64,000 nt of DNA from Aeriscardovia aeriphila (GCF_002259595.1 NZ_MWWU01000002.1:62001-126000), one strand, 5' to 3'. Positions 54,412 through 62,939 are shown, numbered from the stretch's first letter. Notes: generated by a model not told the origin, from the letters alone. Numbers and translations: made by a program.

Positions 54412-55137
54412 TCAGCGCATCATACGACGGCTGATCTTCAAACGCTTCGGGTCAACAGAGCGAGGCATTTGCTGTTGCTGAGTTTGAAGGGAAGTGATGC
54501 GGCCATTGAGCTGGTCAAGCTCCGTCTTGCTCATCACAATCTTCTTCTTAATCACCGTGCTGCGCAGCTTACGCAAAGGAGTCTGACCTTCGCCGTTGCC
54601 CACGAAAATACGGTAGACAGGGATTTGCGAACCCGGGGTCACGCGGTGAATGGCGGCCTCTAAACGGTTCATTTCACGAGTCAAACGCTGCTTATTGCCT
54701 TCGCCGATCAGGAAAACGCCCGAACGACCGGTGCCTTGCCACACGCCATCCTTGGTCTTGCGGTCGAACCACACCGGAGCCTCATCGAAGTTGTAACCGC
54801 TCTTGTTAATCGAACGCAGAACTGCGGAAGAAGCACCAGGCTGACCTTCCATGCGAGCGTAACCCACCGAGTCGGCTATCCTCGTCAGAACGATGGTGGC
54901 GATCATGACGCCCAGGGTGAGGGCCAGAACCATGGAGAAGACCCACCAGATCCATCCCGAGTGGGTGGCGATGTTGAAGGCGATCATCAACAGCACAGGC
55001 AGCAGAACGGAGAGGACCAGCCACACTGGCAGATCCTTACGATCCTTGGATGCGAATTGGTAAACCTGGATAACTTGCTTAGCGGTCTGGAACCGATCCT
55101 TCTTTGCACCCTTGGTCGACTTGGTGTCGCGTGCCAT
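54412..55137 (-). CDS. DUF4191 family membrane protein
   Basis: The protein is 241 residues. A basic N terminus (about 1-40) is followed by two membrane segments (LPVWLVLSVLLPVLLMIAF and WIWWVFSMVLALTLGVMIA), then a soluble C-terminal domain (SVGYARMEGQPGASSAVL; VFLIGEGNKQRLTREMNRLEA) typical of DUF4191. In other actinobacteria this gene lies beside lipA, lipB and glnA. Here it lies between lpd and glnA while the lipoate genes are missing. The ribosome site AGGAGG is strong. Function is unknown. Confidence 0.9.
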   Translation of the reverse strand: MARDTKSTKGAKKDRFQTAKQVIQVYQFASKDRKDLPVWLVLSVLLPVLLMIAFNIATHSGWIWWVFSMVLALTLGVMIATIVLTRIADSVGYARMEGQPGASSAVLRSINKSGYNFDEAPVWFDRKTKDGVWQGTGRSGVFLIGEGNKQRLTREMNRLEAAIHRVTPGSQIPVYRIFVGNGEGQTPLRKLRSTVIKKKIVMSKTELDQLNGRITSLQTQQQQMPRSVDPKRLKISRRMMR

Positions 55138-55202
55138 TGTGCCTCCTGGCGTGTCGAAACAATAATCAGGTGTTCATTCTACTCGCAAACTGAGAAAACA
55201 GG

Positions 55203-55215
55203 CTGATAATCTCAA
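55203..55215 (+). repeat. Copy of dispersed motif after lpd (CTGATAATCTCAA)
   Basis: Exact core plus CAAG. It lies about 50 bases downstream of the lpd stop codon, in the gap before DUF4191. Confidence 0.75.
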
Positions 55216-55263
55216 GCAAGCCTTGCGAGTTCAAGCCCTTCTGCGAGCTCAAGCCCCGCGAGC

Positions 55264-56850
55264 TTACCGGCTATGAAGCGGCCTGCCATCTGCCTTGAGC
55301 AAAGCTTCGCCCAAAGTTTCCGAGAAAGTGGGGTGAGGGTGGATCAAAGCCGAAGCCTCGTGCACGCCAACGTGGTTACCCACCAGCTGCTCAGCCTCAG
55401 CGACCAGCTCAGTGACGTGCGGACCGACCATCTCAACGCCCAACACGACGCGTTTGCCAGGCTCTTGTTCGCGAATGCCGCTGACCACGGTGATCGTGCC
55501 GGCAGTCTGGCTCATGAAAACGCGAGCGTTACCCATCATCGGAAGGCTCGTCTCCTGAATTTCGGAGAACTGAGGATTGGCCTTCGCCTCTTCGCCCGAG
55601 TAGCCAACCTGCGCAATCTCAGGCTGAGAGAAGGTGACGGAAGGGACGTTGTGGTCGTCCACTGGCTCGCTATCCAGCCCGCAAATCGTTTCAGCAACGC
55701 AGATTCCCTGGGCAAAAGCGCGATGGGCGAGCTGCTTACCTGGCGTGATGTCGCCCACAGCCCAGACGTGCTCCACCGAGGTGCGCCCGTAAGGGTCGGT
55801 GACCACTAAACCTCGGGCATCGAGATTAACACCGAGCTTGCTCATCCAAGGCTGTGCAGTGTTCGGCACGCGCCCCTTTGCCACCAGCGCAAACTGAGCG
55901 GTAAGAGTGACCGTCTGCTCGCCGCCTTCCGGAGCTTTCGCCGTCGGAGGGATCGGAGTGTGCGTGGTCGAGTCAGGGGAGCTGTAGCGCACGGTGACCG
56001 ACTGGTTGTCACCTTCCGTGAGGGAGTGCAGGTCGACGCTTGTGTGAATGTGGATTCCGCGGCGCTTCATTTCGCGAGCCATGAGGGCGGAAATGCGGCG
56101 CGAACCGCGAGGGAAGATGCGTGGCGAGGTCGCCAAAATGGTGACGTCTGCGCCTTGCGAGCTCCACAAGGTGGCAAATTCCAGGCCGATCGGGCCAGAG
56201 CCCAAAATGACGACGGAGTGAGGGATCTGCTGCAGGTTCATCGCGTCGGTCGAGTCGAGGATGGCCTTGTGTGAAATCGGAACGCCGTCGAGTTCGCGCG
56301 GGTGTGAGCCGGTGGCGATGATGATGTCGGTAGCGTGCAAGTGAAGGATGGGGTTAGCTTGACCGTCATCCTCAGCTTGGCCTTGGTCGGCAGTCTGGCC
56401 GCTAGCCTCGCCGTCAACCTGCCCCTCACTCTCGCTTTGGCTTTGCGGCAAATGCAAGGTGAGCTGATGCGGCTGCGTCACCTCCGCCCAGGCTTGCACA
56501 AACGTGACCTTGCGCGCATGCAACAGCTGTTCCAAGCCGGAAGTCATCTGTTCAATTGTGGCTTCCTTATAGCTGACCAGACGGCCAAAGTCGAAGGATT
56601 TCAGCTCGTAATCCATGCCCATCGCTGCAGCATTATCGGCTAAATGGCGCACTTCTGCGGCGCGCAGCAACGCCTTGCTCGGAATGCAACCCTCGTGCAG
56701 GCATACGCCACCAGGGCGAGCGTCCTCTTCGATGAGAACGACAGATTTTCCGAGCTCCGCCAGGCGCAGTGCCGCAGAGTAACCGCCGGTACCAGCACCA
56801 ATGATGGCAACATCGAAATGCTGATTTTCGCTGACATGGTCTACGAGCAT
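55264..56850 (-). CDS. lpd: Dihydrolipoamide dehydrogenase-like flavoprotein disulfide reductase
   Basis: About 528 residues. It has the FAD site (FDVAIIGAGTGGYSAAL), the redox-active disulfide GGVCLHEGCIPSKALL, the NAD site (VVILGSGPIGLEFA), HVWAVGDITPG, and the C-terminal HPHPTFSE carrying the catalytic His-Glu pair. These are the marks of E3 lipoamide dehydrogenases. A Q/S/E/D/G-rich insertion lies at about 165-195. The ATG at 56850 has GGAGGAGG upstream. A longer open frame starts at 56940 without one. No E2, H-protein or lipoate ligase/synthase genes lie nearby, so its partner is unclear. A related disulfide reductase activity is possible. Confidence 0.9.
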   Translation of the reverse strand: MLVDHVSENQHFDVAIIGAGTGGYSAALRLAELGKSVVLIEEDARPGGVCLHEGCIPSKALLRAAEVRHLADNAAAMGMDYELKSFDFGRLVSYKEATIEQMTSGLEQLLHARKVTFVQAWAEVTQPHQLTLHLPQSQSESEGQVDGEASGQTADQGQAEDDGQANPILHLHATDIIIATGSHPRELDGVPISHKAILDSTDAMNLQQIPHSVVILGSGPIGLEFATLWSSQGADVTILATSPRIFPRGSRRISALMAREMKRRGIHIHTSVDLHSLTEGDNQSVTVRYSSPDSTTHTPIPPTAKAPEGGEQTVTLTAQFALVAKGRVPNTAQPWMSKLGVNLDARGLVVTDPYGRTSVEHVWAVGDITPGKQLAHRAFAQGICVAETICGLDSEPVDDHNVPSVTFSQPEIAQVGYSGEEAKANPQFSEIQETSLPMMGNARVFMSQTAGTITVVSGIREQEPGKRVVLGVEMVGPHVTELVAEAEQLVGNHVGVHEASALIHPHPTFSETLGEALLKADGRPLHSR

Positions 56851-57017
56851 GAAGCCTCCTCCATACGCTGTGGCCGCAGGCTCAGCTTGGGCTTCGAGAA
56901 AATTGCTGGAGCATGCGGGCGCAGTTGTGTGCTTAATCACCGTTCATTATACAAAAAGTGCTGGGTTCCTCTCTGAGCTCAGCACTCTGCGAACTTTGTG
57001 TAGTTTACTTGTCATTG

Positions 57018-57031
57018 CTTGAGATTATCAG
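57018..57031 (-). repeat. Copy of dispersed motif after DUF3043 (CTTGAGATTATCAG)
   Basis: A 14-base exact copy about 50 bases downstream of the DUF3043 stop codon. The 229-base interval 56851-57079 contains no gene. Confidence 0.8.
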
Positions 57032-57079
57032 CCCGCTCATTTCACCTCGCAAGCTGACTTCCATCCCGAGCTGCGCTTA

Positions 57080-57691
57080 TCAGCGCGGCCATTCGCCGCG
57101 CTTGGCAGAGCGTGGCTTAGGAATACGCCAACGGCGCACATTCATGGCTCGCGTCACCGCGTAGGAAGCGCAACGAGCGGCCTTGATCTTATCTGTGCCA
57201 AACTTGGCGACGAGCTGTGGCTTCAAACCGTGCAACCACATGACGAACATATCGACGATGGCGGCGAGCATGTACACGTACATGAGAACAACCACGACGA
57301 AGGAGAGAATGGCCAGCTGAGGAAGCATGCCGAAAATGAAGGCGAGGACGATGCACACCAAGCTCACCGGCAGGAACCATTCGGCCAAGTTGCGGCGAGC
57401 GTCAACGTAATCGCGCACGTACACGCGAATAGGAAGCTGCTCGGCGCGAGGCATATTGCGCAGGTCGCCTTGCTCCATGGCTTCATATTGACGATCCTGA
57501 CGGGCGCGAAGCCTCTTCTTCTCTTCCTTATAGCGAGCTTTACGCTCTTCGTTGGTAGGAACGAGAGGGCGATATTCCTTGGCCTGAGCCTGCTTACGGC
57601 TCGGAGTTGGCCTGCCCTTGCCGCCTTGCTTGGCAGACGCCTGTGGCTGCTCGGCTTCGGCCTTTTTGCTCTTAAACGGATTCCATGTCAT
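57080..57691 (-). CDS. DUF3043 family membrane protein
   Basis: The protein is 203 residues. It has a Lys/Arg/Gln-rich cytoplasmic N terminus (about 1-80, including EERKARYKEEKKRLRARQDRQ), then RVYVRDYVDARRNLAEWFLP. Two adjacent membrane segments follow (VSLVCIVLAFIFGMLPQLAIL and SFVVVVLMYVYMLAAIVDMFVMW). This is the DUF3043 pattern, an actinobacterial family of unknown function that often sits beside an M20 peptidase gene, as here (divergent, 107 bases apart). No Shine-Dalgarno sequence precedes the ATG. TATCAT lies 8-13 bases upstream, so a leaderless message is possible. Confidence 0.88.
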   Translation of the reverse strand: MTWNPFKSKKAEAEQPQASAKQGGKGRPTPSRKQAQAKEYRPLVPTNEERKARYKEEKKRLRARQDRQYEAMEQGDLRNMPRAEQLPIRVYVRDYVDARRNLAEWFLPVSLVCIVLAFIFGMLPQLAILSFVVVVLMYVYMLAAIVDMFVMWLHGLKPQLVAKFGTDKIKAARCASYAVTRAMNVRRWRIPKPRSAKRGEWPR

Positions 57692-57798
57692 ATGTCATGA
57701 TGATACGGTCGGGTATTGACCCAGCGGCAGGTGTAACTGGTGTAATTCCGCGCCTTTGAGTCATAACAAGAACGCAGCAACGAAGGAGGAGAGCTTCG

Positions 57799-59169
57799 AT
57801 GCAGTTAGAAAACGTCGAACAACTGAAAGCTCGTGTGGATGAGGAATGGCAAGCTGTTCTGGATATGTTGAGCGAAAAGATTGCCATTGGTTCTGTTTCC
57901 GCGAAGGGCATTACTGCAGAGCATATGCGTCGCTCTGCTGAGTTTGTTGCCTCCATGATGCGCGAGGTGGGTGTGGATGCTCATGTGGAGCAGTCCACCA
58001 ACCCGGATGGCACTCCTGGTGCTTTCGAAGTGATCGGTGAAAAGCATGTTTCTGACGATGCTCCTACCGTTTTGCTGTACGCTCACCACGATGTTCAGCC
58101 TGTTCCTGACCCTTCCGTGTGGGATACAGACCCGTGGAAGGCAACGGTGAAGGGCGACCGCCTCTATGGTCGCGGCTCTTCGGATGATGGTGGTGGCTTA
58201 GCCATTCACCGCGGTGCAATCGGCGCTTTGGCTGATGAGCTGGGCGTCAACATCAAGGTGTTCTTCGAGGGTGAAGAGGAAATGGGTTCGGAATCCTTCA
58301 TCCCATTCATCACCGCGCATAAGGATGATTTCGCCGCCGACGTCATCATCGTGGCCGATTCGGGTAACTATTCTGCTGAAATCCCATCGCTGACCACCTC
58401 TCTTCGTGGTGAAGCGGAATGCGATGTGACGGTTCGCGTTCTCAACCATCCAGTGCACTCTGGCCAGTACGGCGGCCCCATTCTCGATGCGAACACCACG
58501 GCAGCTCTGCTGATTTCGAGCATGTATGACGAGAAGGGCAATGTTGTCGTTCCTGGTGTCAAGAGTCAGGAGGTTGTGGGTGGCCTTCAGCGCGACCTCG
58601 ACGAGAAGACTTTCCGTCATGACTCTTCTGTTGTTGACTCCTACACTTTCGCTGGCGAAGGCTCTTTGGCTTCTCGCTTGTGGGTTAAGCCGTCGATTTC
58701 TGTGATCGGTTTTGATGCTCACCCGGTGGAGGGCTCCTTCAACGTGATTGCTGAGACCGCTCGTTTCCGCCTGTCGATGCGCGTTGCTCCAAGCCAGAAC
58801 CCTCAGAAGGCTCTCGATGCTTTGACTGATTTCCTGGTTTCTCACGCTCCATTTGGCGCGCAGGTGAGCGTCAAGCAGGTTGCTGCAGGTTCGGGTTGGG
58901 CTATGGATATGAGCACGGATGTTGTTCAGGATGCGGAAGAGGCTATGCGTGTGGCTTTCGGCACAGACCCGATTAACAAGGGTGAGGGTGGCTCCATCCC
59001 GTTCATTCCTGAGCTTCAGAAGCTGTACCCGCAGACCAAGGTTTTGGTGACTGGCCCGGAGGACCCGATGAGTAACGCTCATAGCCCGAACGAGTCCATC
59101 TCCCTGTCTGGTTTGAAGAAGAACATCTTAACGGAGGCTCTCTTCTTGCAGGCTTTGGCTCGCAACTAG
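57799..59169 (+). CDS. M20 family metallo-dipeptidase
   Basis: The protein is 456 residues. The M20 zinc-binding series is complete: LLYAHHDVQP (His, Asp), GRGSSDDGGGLAIH (bridging Asp), FEGEEEMGSE (catalytic Glu and zinc Glu), VADSGNYS (Asp), and the late His in NAHSPNESI. A lid/dimerisation domain (about 190-315) includes HSGQYGGPILDANT. It cleaves dipeptides in the cytoplasm, consistent with a nutrient role. AAGGAGG precedes the ATG by about 10 bases. A motif copy follows 26 bases after the stop codon, and a terminator follows at 59284. Confidence 0.93.
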   Translation: MQLENVEQLKARVDEEWQAVLDMLSEKIAIGSVSAKGITAEHMRRSAEFVASMMREVGVDAHVEQSTNPDGTPGAFEVIGEKHVSDDAPTVLLYAHHDVQPVPDPSVWDTDPWKATVKGDRLYGRGSSDDGGGLAIHRGAIGALADELGVNIKVFFEGEEEMGSESFIPFITAHKDDFAADVIIVADSGNYSAEIPSLTTSLRGEAECDVTVRVLNHPVHSGQYGGPILDANTTAALLISSMYDEKGNVVVPGVKSQEVVGGLQRDLDEKTFRHDSSVVDSYTFAGEGSLASRLWVKPSISVIGFDAHPVEGSFNVIAETARFRLSMRVAPSQNPQKALDALTDFLVSHAPFGAQVSVKQVAAGSGWAMDMSTDVVQDAEEAMRVAFGTDPINKGEGGSIPFIPELQKLYPQTKVLVTGPEDPMSNAHSPNESISLSGLKKNILTEALFLQALARN

Positions 59170-59195
59170 GCTCAACTCCTCTCTTGCCATAATGG

Positions 59196-59209
59196 CTTGA
59201 GATTATCAC
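59196..59209 (-). repeat. Copy of dispersed motif after the dipeptidase gene
   Basis: CTTGAGATTATCAC, exact core in reverse orientation, in the 3' untranslated region of the M20 gene. Confidence 0.75.
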
Positions 59210-59283
59210 TGCGCATTGGTGTACGCCCGCATGACATCACCGCTGTGTGATGAGCGAGCGAGTATATGCAGGTGCGCATGCTC

Positions 59284-59316
59284 AGGCGGTACGGCGGCTC
59301 GTCGTACCGCCTTTTG
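59284..59316 (+). terminator. Intrinsic terminator after the dipeptidase gene
   Basis: Arms GGCGGTACG and CGTACCGCC around a nine-base loop, followed by TTTT. Confidence 0.8.
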
Positions 59317-59319
59317 CGT

Positions 59320-59364
59320 TGTGGCAATCTTGCGTGATGGCAATCTTTTGTTCTGTCAATCTCA
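59320..59364 (+). repeat. Cluster of three degenerate motif copies
   Basis: TGGCAATCTTG, TGGCAATCTTT and TGTCAATCTCA follow each other at 15-21-base spacing between the terminator and the TPP riboswitch. All share CAATCT, the variant core with C for T. Confidence 0.6.
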
Positions 59365-59457
59365 TTGTGTAGGCTTCGAGGTGACACGGGAGGTTTCGTT
59401 CCTCATGCCATGTACAACCAGCTGTCGGCGTCGCATAAAGCGACGAGGCATGCGGTA

Positions 59458-59540
59458 GCAAGGCGTGGTGAGGTTCGGGAATCTGAGAAGGGCCTGGAGC
59501 CCAACCGATAGAACGTAACGGGTAATACCGAGACGGACCG
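59458..59540 (+). promoter_or_regulatory. TPP (thiamine pyrophosphate) riboswitch
   Basis: The conserved elements are in order. P3 hairpin AGGTT-CGGG-AATCT leads into CTGAGA (59483-59488). A variable hairpin GGGC-CTGGA-GCCC follows, then AACC (P2 return strand) and GAACGTAACGGGTAATACCG (59511-59530) matching the GAACCUGAUC-UGG-AUAAU-CC block. A CGGA tail ends it. This aptamer binds TPP and controls thiamine genes. The gene it precedes, ykoE, is a thiamine-precursor transporter component, which supports the assignment. The exact 5' boundary is uncertain. Confidence 0.85.
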
Positions 59541-59541
59541 T

Positions 59542-59572
59542 CAATCCCGTGCCCGGACTAACCACGGGGTTG
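59542..59572 (+). promoter_or_regulatory. Hairpin in the riboswitch expression platform
   Basis: CAATCCCGTG (59542-59551) pairs over ten bases with CACGGGGTTG (59563-59572). No T run follows, so it is not a terminator. The right arm contains GGGG, the only Shine-Dalgarno-like sequence for a short ORF starting at 59580. Ligand-dependent sequestration of that site is a plausible mechanism. Confidence 0.5.
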
Positions 59573-59579
59573 AACGGGC

Positions 59580-59642
59580 ATGAGAGCGCAGAAGCTCTTT
59601 CGCCTTTTGATTCCATGGATTTTATCGAAAGGCACAAAGTGA
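59580..59642 (+). CDS. Possible 20-residue leader peptide upstream of ykoE
   Basis: ATG at 59580 reads MRAQKLFRLLIPWILSKGTK, and its TGA overlaps the ykoE GTG (GTGA at 59639-59642). The overlap would couple ykoE translation to the leader, whose ribosome site is in the riboswitch hairpin. Not seen elsewhere by me. Chance is possible. Confidence 0.35.
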   Translation: MRAQKLFRLLIPWILSKGTK

Positions 59643-60292
59643 GTACAACACAAGAATCTGCAACTTCTGCATCCGCATCGTCCGCAGCAACCGCTGTCAG
59701 CACTCCACGTTCTCTTCGCTGGCGCGTTGTCGACATCGCCGTAGCATCGGTGGTCGGCGTCGTTTCCGCATTCATCTTCTGGGCAGCTGTTTTCGTTTAT
59801 GACTTCTTGGGCGGCCCTCTGGAAGGCGCACTGCCCGGCTTGTCTGGCCTACTCAACGGTTTGTGGCTGTTCGCTGGCCCTCTCGCGCTGATCATCGTGC
59901 GCAAGCCCGGTGCAGCAATTTACGCCGAAATCGTCGCTTCTGTTCTCGAAGCTTTGATGGGCAACCAGTGGGGTATCGAAACTCTCTACATTGGCTTCAT
60001 TCAAGGCCTCTTCGCTGAGCTCGCCTTCCTCTTCTTCGCTTATAAGGTGTGGAACCTCGCTGTTACCACGCTTTCTGGCACTCTGGCTGGCTTGGGCTGC
60101 TGGGGCTATAGCTTCTTCACCCACCTTCAGGCCATCAATTGGAACGGCTCGTACGGCTTGGCAAATCTCGTCACCACGCTGATCTCTGGCGCACTGCTCT
60201 CCGGCATCGCCATGTGGTACTTGGCTCGAGGCTTGGGTCGCACCGGTGCTCTCGACCAGTTCGCTTCTGGCCGTGAGGTCCACAAGGCCTGA
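59639..60292 (+). CDS. ykoE: ECF transporter S component for thiamine precursor (YkoE)
   Basis: About 217 residues with about six membrane segments. Landmarks RWRVVDIAVASVVGVVSAFI, GPLEGALPGLSGLLNGLWLF, RKPGAAIYAEIVASVLEALM and GNQWGIETLYIGFIQGLFAE are typical of YkoE, the substrate-binding subunit of the YkoEDC system for hydroxymethylpyrimidine or thiamine. A Ser/Thr/Ala-rich 30-residue N terminus precedes TM1. The GTG start has AAAGG six bases upstream. The frame is open from 59549 but without initiation signals. It is preceded by a TPP riboswitch and followed by the energising subunits. Confidence 0.92.
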   Translation: MSTTQESATSASASSAATAVSTPRSLRWRVVDIAVASVVGVVSAFIFWAAVFVYDFLGGPLEGALPGLSGLLNGLWLFAGPLALIIVRKPGAAIYAEIVASVLEALMGNQWGIETLYIGFIQGLFAELAFLFFAYKVWNLAVTTLSGTLAGLGCWGYSFFTHLQAINWNGSYGLANLVTTLISGALLSGIAMWYLARGLGRTGALDQFASGREVHKA

Positions 60293-60296
60293 GTTT

Positions 60297-60310
60297 CTTG
60301 AGATTATCAG
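60297..60310 (-). repeat. Copy of dispersed motif after ykoE (CTTGAGATTATCAG)
   Basis: A 14-base exact copy starting four bases after the ykoE stop codon, in the 103-base gap before the ATPase gene. Confidence 0.8.
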
Positions 60311-60395
60311 GGCGCTTCATCGCCTGGCTTACTGTGCTCAGGCGCTGTTGCTCTGACTTTTCCGAGCTGTTATGCACAGAGAGGTGAAAGAGAGC

Positions 60396-62939
60396 ATGGT
60401 TGATTCAACCCCACACGCTCAGTCGATTACATTTTCGCAGTGGAGCTATCGCTATGCTTCTCGTAGCACCTTCTCTGTGCATAATTTTTCTTTACATATT
60501 GAAGCTGGTCAGCGCGTGCTGTTGCTGGGAGCATCAGGAGCAGGAAAATCCACGCTGATGGCTGGTATGGCTGGCCTCGTCGGCTCCTCACAAGCAGGAG
60601 AGGATGAGGATGGTGGAATCTCCCAGGGTGAGATTCGCATTGGTCAGCTTCCTGCCCGTCAGGCGGTGGGCACAGTTGGCCTTATTTTGCAGGACCCGGA
60701 TGCTCAAGCTGTTTTTGACCGCCTCGCCGATAACGTCGCCTTTGGCCCAGAAAACTTGGGTGTAGAGCGCGAAGAAATTTGGAAGCGCGTGGACCACAGC
60801 CTCGCCGAAGTGGGTATGAGCTCAGTGGAACACGACCGCTCGATTTTGCACCTTTCCGGTGGCCAGATGCAACGCGCTGCACTCGCCGGAGCGCTCGCCA
60901 TGCAGCCCAGCGTTTTACTGCTTGACGAGCCGACTGCTAATTTGGACCCTTCCGGTGTGCAACAGGTGGTGAAAGCAGTTCACCACAGTGTTGAAGCGAG
61001 TGGTGCGACCATGGTTTTGGTGGAACACCGTGCAGACCCGTGGATGGATATGCTCGACCGCGTAGTGATCGTGGCGCGCAATGAGGAAGGCGACACCTGC
61101 ATTCTCGCTGATGGAACGCCTTCTGCCGTGTTCTCCCGCACGGATATCGACTGGGATGCCTGTGGTATTTGGGTTCCCCAACAATTTGCGGCTTCTTCTG
61201 CAGCTTTACTGGCTTCGCCAACTGATGCCACTTCTGCCACTTTGCCGGTGCGCTCGGCAGACGTGCCACAGGCGCCTTCGCTCAGTTCGGCTACGAGCCA
61301 CACTCTCGTTACCCGTGCAGCCGCACAACCTCACGCCATCCTGCAAACGCACGACCTGTCCATTGGCCGCGGCGAGGAAGTGTACGCTTCCCACATCAAT
61401 CTGCGCATTTACCCGGGCGAAGTTACCGCGCTAGTAGGGGAGAACGGCGTGGGAAAATCCACGCTCGCACTCACTTTGGCAGGCCTGCTCAAACCACTGG
61501 CTGGCCAGGTGCAGGCCAGCGAAGAACTCAGAATTGCGCAGGTGAAGAGCAAGAAGAGTGGCAATCTTGTGCCGAACTCAAGCTGCCCGCAAGAGTGGAG
61601 CTCGACGCAACTGGCCGCCAGAATTTCCTACGTTTTCCAAAATCCTGAGCATCAGTTCGCCACCAACTCGGTGCTGCGCGAGGCGCAACTCGGCCCGCTG
61701 CGAATCGGAATGAGCGAGGAACAGGCTCGTGCCCGCGCCGAACAACTGTTGGAACGCTTCGGATTATCAGCGTATAAAAATGCGAATCCGTATACGCTTT
61801 CCGGCGGCGAAAAGCGCCGCCTTTCTGTGGTTTCGTCACTCGCTGCCGCTCCGCGCGTGCTGATTTTGGATGAGCCGACTTTCGGCCAGGATAAACGCAC
61901 GTGGGCGCATATGGTGGCGATGATTCGTGACCTGGCGCACGATGGCATTGCCATTGTGGTGGTCACGCATGATGAGGACCTTGTCGAGCAGCTGAACGCC
62001 CGCGTGGTGCGTTTGGCGGTGGAGGGGACGCAGCCAGCCGAGCCTTCCCAGCCCGCGCAACAAGCCCAGCCCGCGCAGCCAGTCGAGCCAGCCCAGCGCG
62101 CGACTATCGCTAAGCCGGTCGCCGAAATCTCTGTGACTGCCGTCGAAGAGCGAGTCGAAAAGCGCAAGCCAACGAGCCCCAGCCCGGTGCTTGCCGCACG
62201 CAACCCGGCTTTCCGCTTCATTGCCGCCATGCTCGCGAGCATCCCGCTTGTGCTCTCCCTCGACCCGGTGTCCGCTGGTATCGCCACCCTCGCTGAGCTC
62301 ATCGCATTCCTGGTGATCGGCTACCGCCCGTGGGAGATTATCAAGCGCATTTGGCCTCTCTTCCTCGCCTCGCCGAGCGCTTTGGTTTCCGTGATTCTCT
62401 ACGGCAAAGTCGGTGGCCAGGTGCTGTGGCAGTGGGGGCCGGCCATCGTATCGCAGCAGTCGCTGTGGCTCGCGTTTGCCACTTTTTTGAGGATTTTCGC
62501 CATCGGTATGCCCGCTATTGTGCTGATCGCCGGCATCGATGCGACTGATTTAGCCGATAGTTTGAGTCAACAGCTGCACTTCTCCGACCGTTTCGTTTAC
62601 TCCGGATTAGCAGGAATGCGCCTCTTCTCCGTGATCTCCGACGACTGGGCTGCGCTCAGCCTCTCTCGCCGCTCGCGAGGTTTGGCCGACCAGTCTGCCG
62701 TCAAACGCTTCTTGCCGCAATGCTTCGCCCTGCTCGTCCTCTCCATTCGTCGCTCGACCACCCTCGCTGTTGCCATGCAAGCGCGCGGTTTCGGTGGTAC
62801 GACAAAGCGCACGCATGCGCGTATTTCTCGTGTCACAGGCCTTGATGGGGTGATGCTTGCCATAAGCCTCTTCATTCCTCTCGCCTCTTTGCTCGCCGCC
62901 GTGTTTGCTGGCACTTTCGCCTTCTTCGGAAACGCTTAG
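60396..62939 (+). CDS. Fused ECF energy-coupling module: two ATPase domains plus EcfT permease (YkoD-YkoC fusion)
   Basis: About 847 residues. The first ABC domain has GASGAGKSTL (about 46), LSGGQMQRAALAGAL and LLLDEPTANLDPSG. The second has GENGVGKSTLALTLAG (about 348), LSGGEKRRLSVVSSLA and LILDEPTFGQD. A Q/P/A-rich linker (AEPSQPAQQAQPAQPVEPAQ) leads to a C-terminal membrane region (about 610-847) of EcfT type with coupling motifs SRRSRG and AMQARGFGG. In Bacillus these are separate genes, ykoD and ykoC. Here all three domains form one chain. It powers YkoE for thiamine-precursor uptake. GAAAGAGAG precedes the ATG. The longer open frame from 60372 lacks a site. Confidence 0.9.
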   Translation: MVDSTPHAQSITFSQWSYRYASRSTFSVHNFSLHIEAGQRVLLLGASGAGKSTLMAGMAGLVGSSQAGEDEDGGISQGEIRIGQLPARQAVGTVGLILQDPDAQAVFDRLADNVAFGPENLGVEREEIWKRVDHSLAEVGMSSVEHDRSILHLSGGQMQRAALAGALAMQPSVLLLDEPTANLDPSGVQQVVKAVHHSVEASGATMVLVEHRADPWMDMLDRVVIVARNEEGDTCILADGTPSAVFSRTDIDWDACGIWVPQQFAASSAALLASPTDATSATLPVRSADVPQAPSLSSATSHTLVTRAAAQPHAILQTHDLSIGRGEEVYASHINLRIYPGEVTALVGENGVGKSTLALTLAGLLKPLAGQVQASEELRIAQVKSKKSGNLVPNSSCPQEWSSTQLAARISYVFQNPEHQFATNSVLREAQLGPLRIGMSEEQARARAEQLLERFGLSAYKNANPYTLSGGEKRRLSVVSSLAAAPRVLILDEPTFGQDKRTWAHMVAMIRDLAHDGIAIVVVTHDEDLVEQLNARVVRLAVEGTQPAEPSQPAQQAQPAQPVEPAQRATIAKPVAEISVTAVEERVEKRKPTSPSPVLAARNPAFRFIAAMLASIPLVLSLDPVSAGIATLAELIAFLVIGYRPWEIIKRIWPLFLASPSALVSVILYGKVGGQVLWQWGPAIVSQQSLWLAFATFLRIFAIGMPAIVLIAGIDATDLADSLSQQLHFSDRFVYSGLAGMRLFSVISDDWAALSLSRRSRGLADQSAVKRFLPQCFALLVLSIRRSTTLAVAMQARGFGGTTKRTHARISRVTGLDGVMLAISLFIPLASLLAAVFAGTFAFFGNA

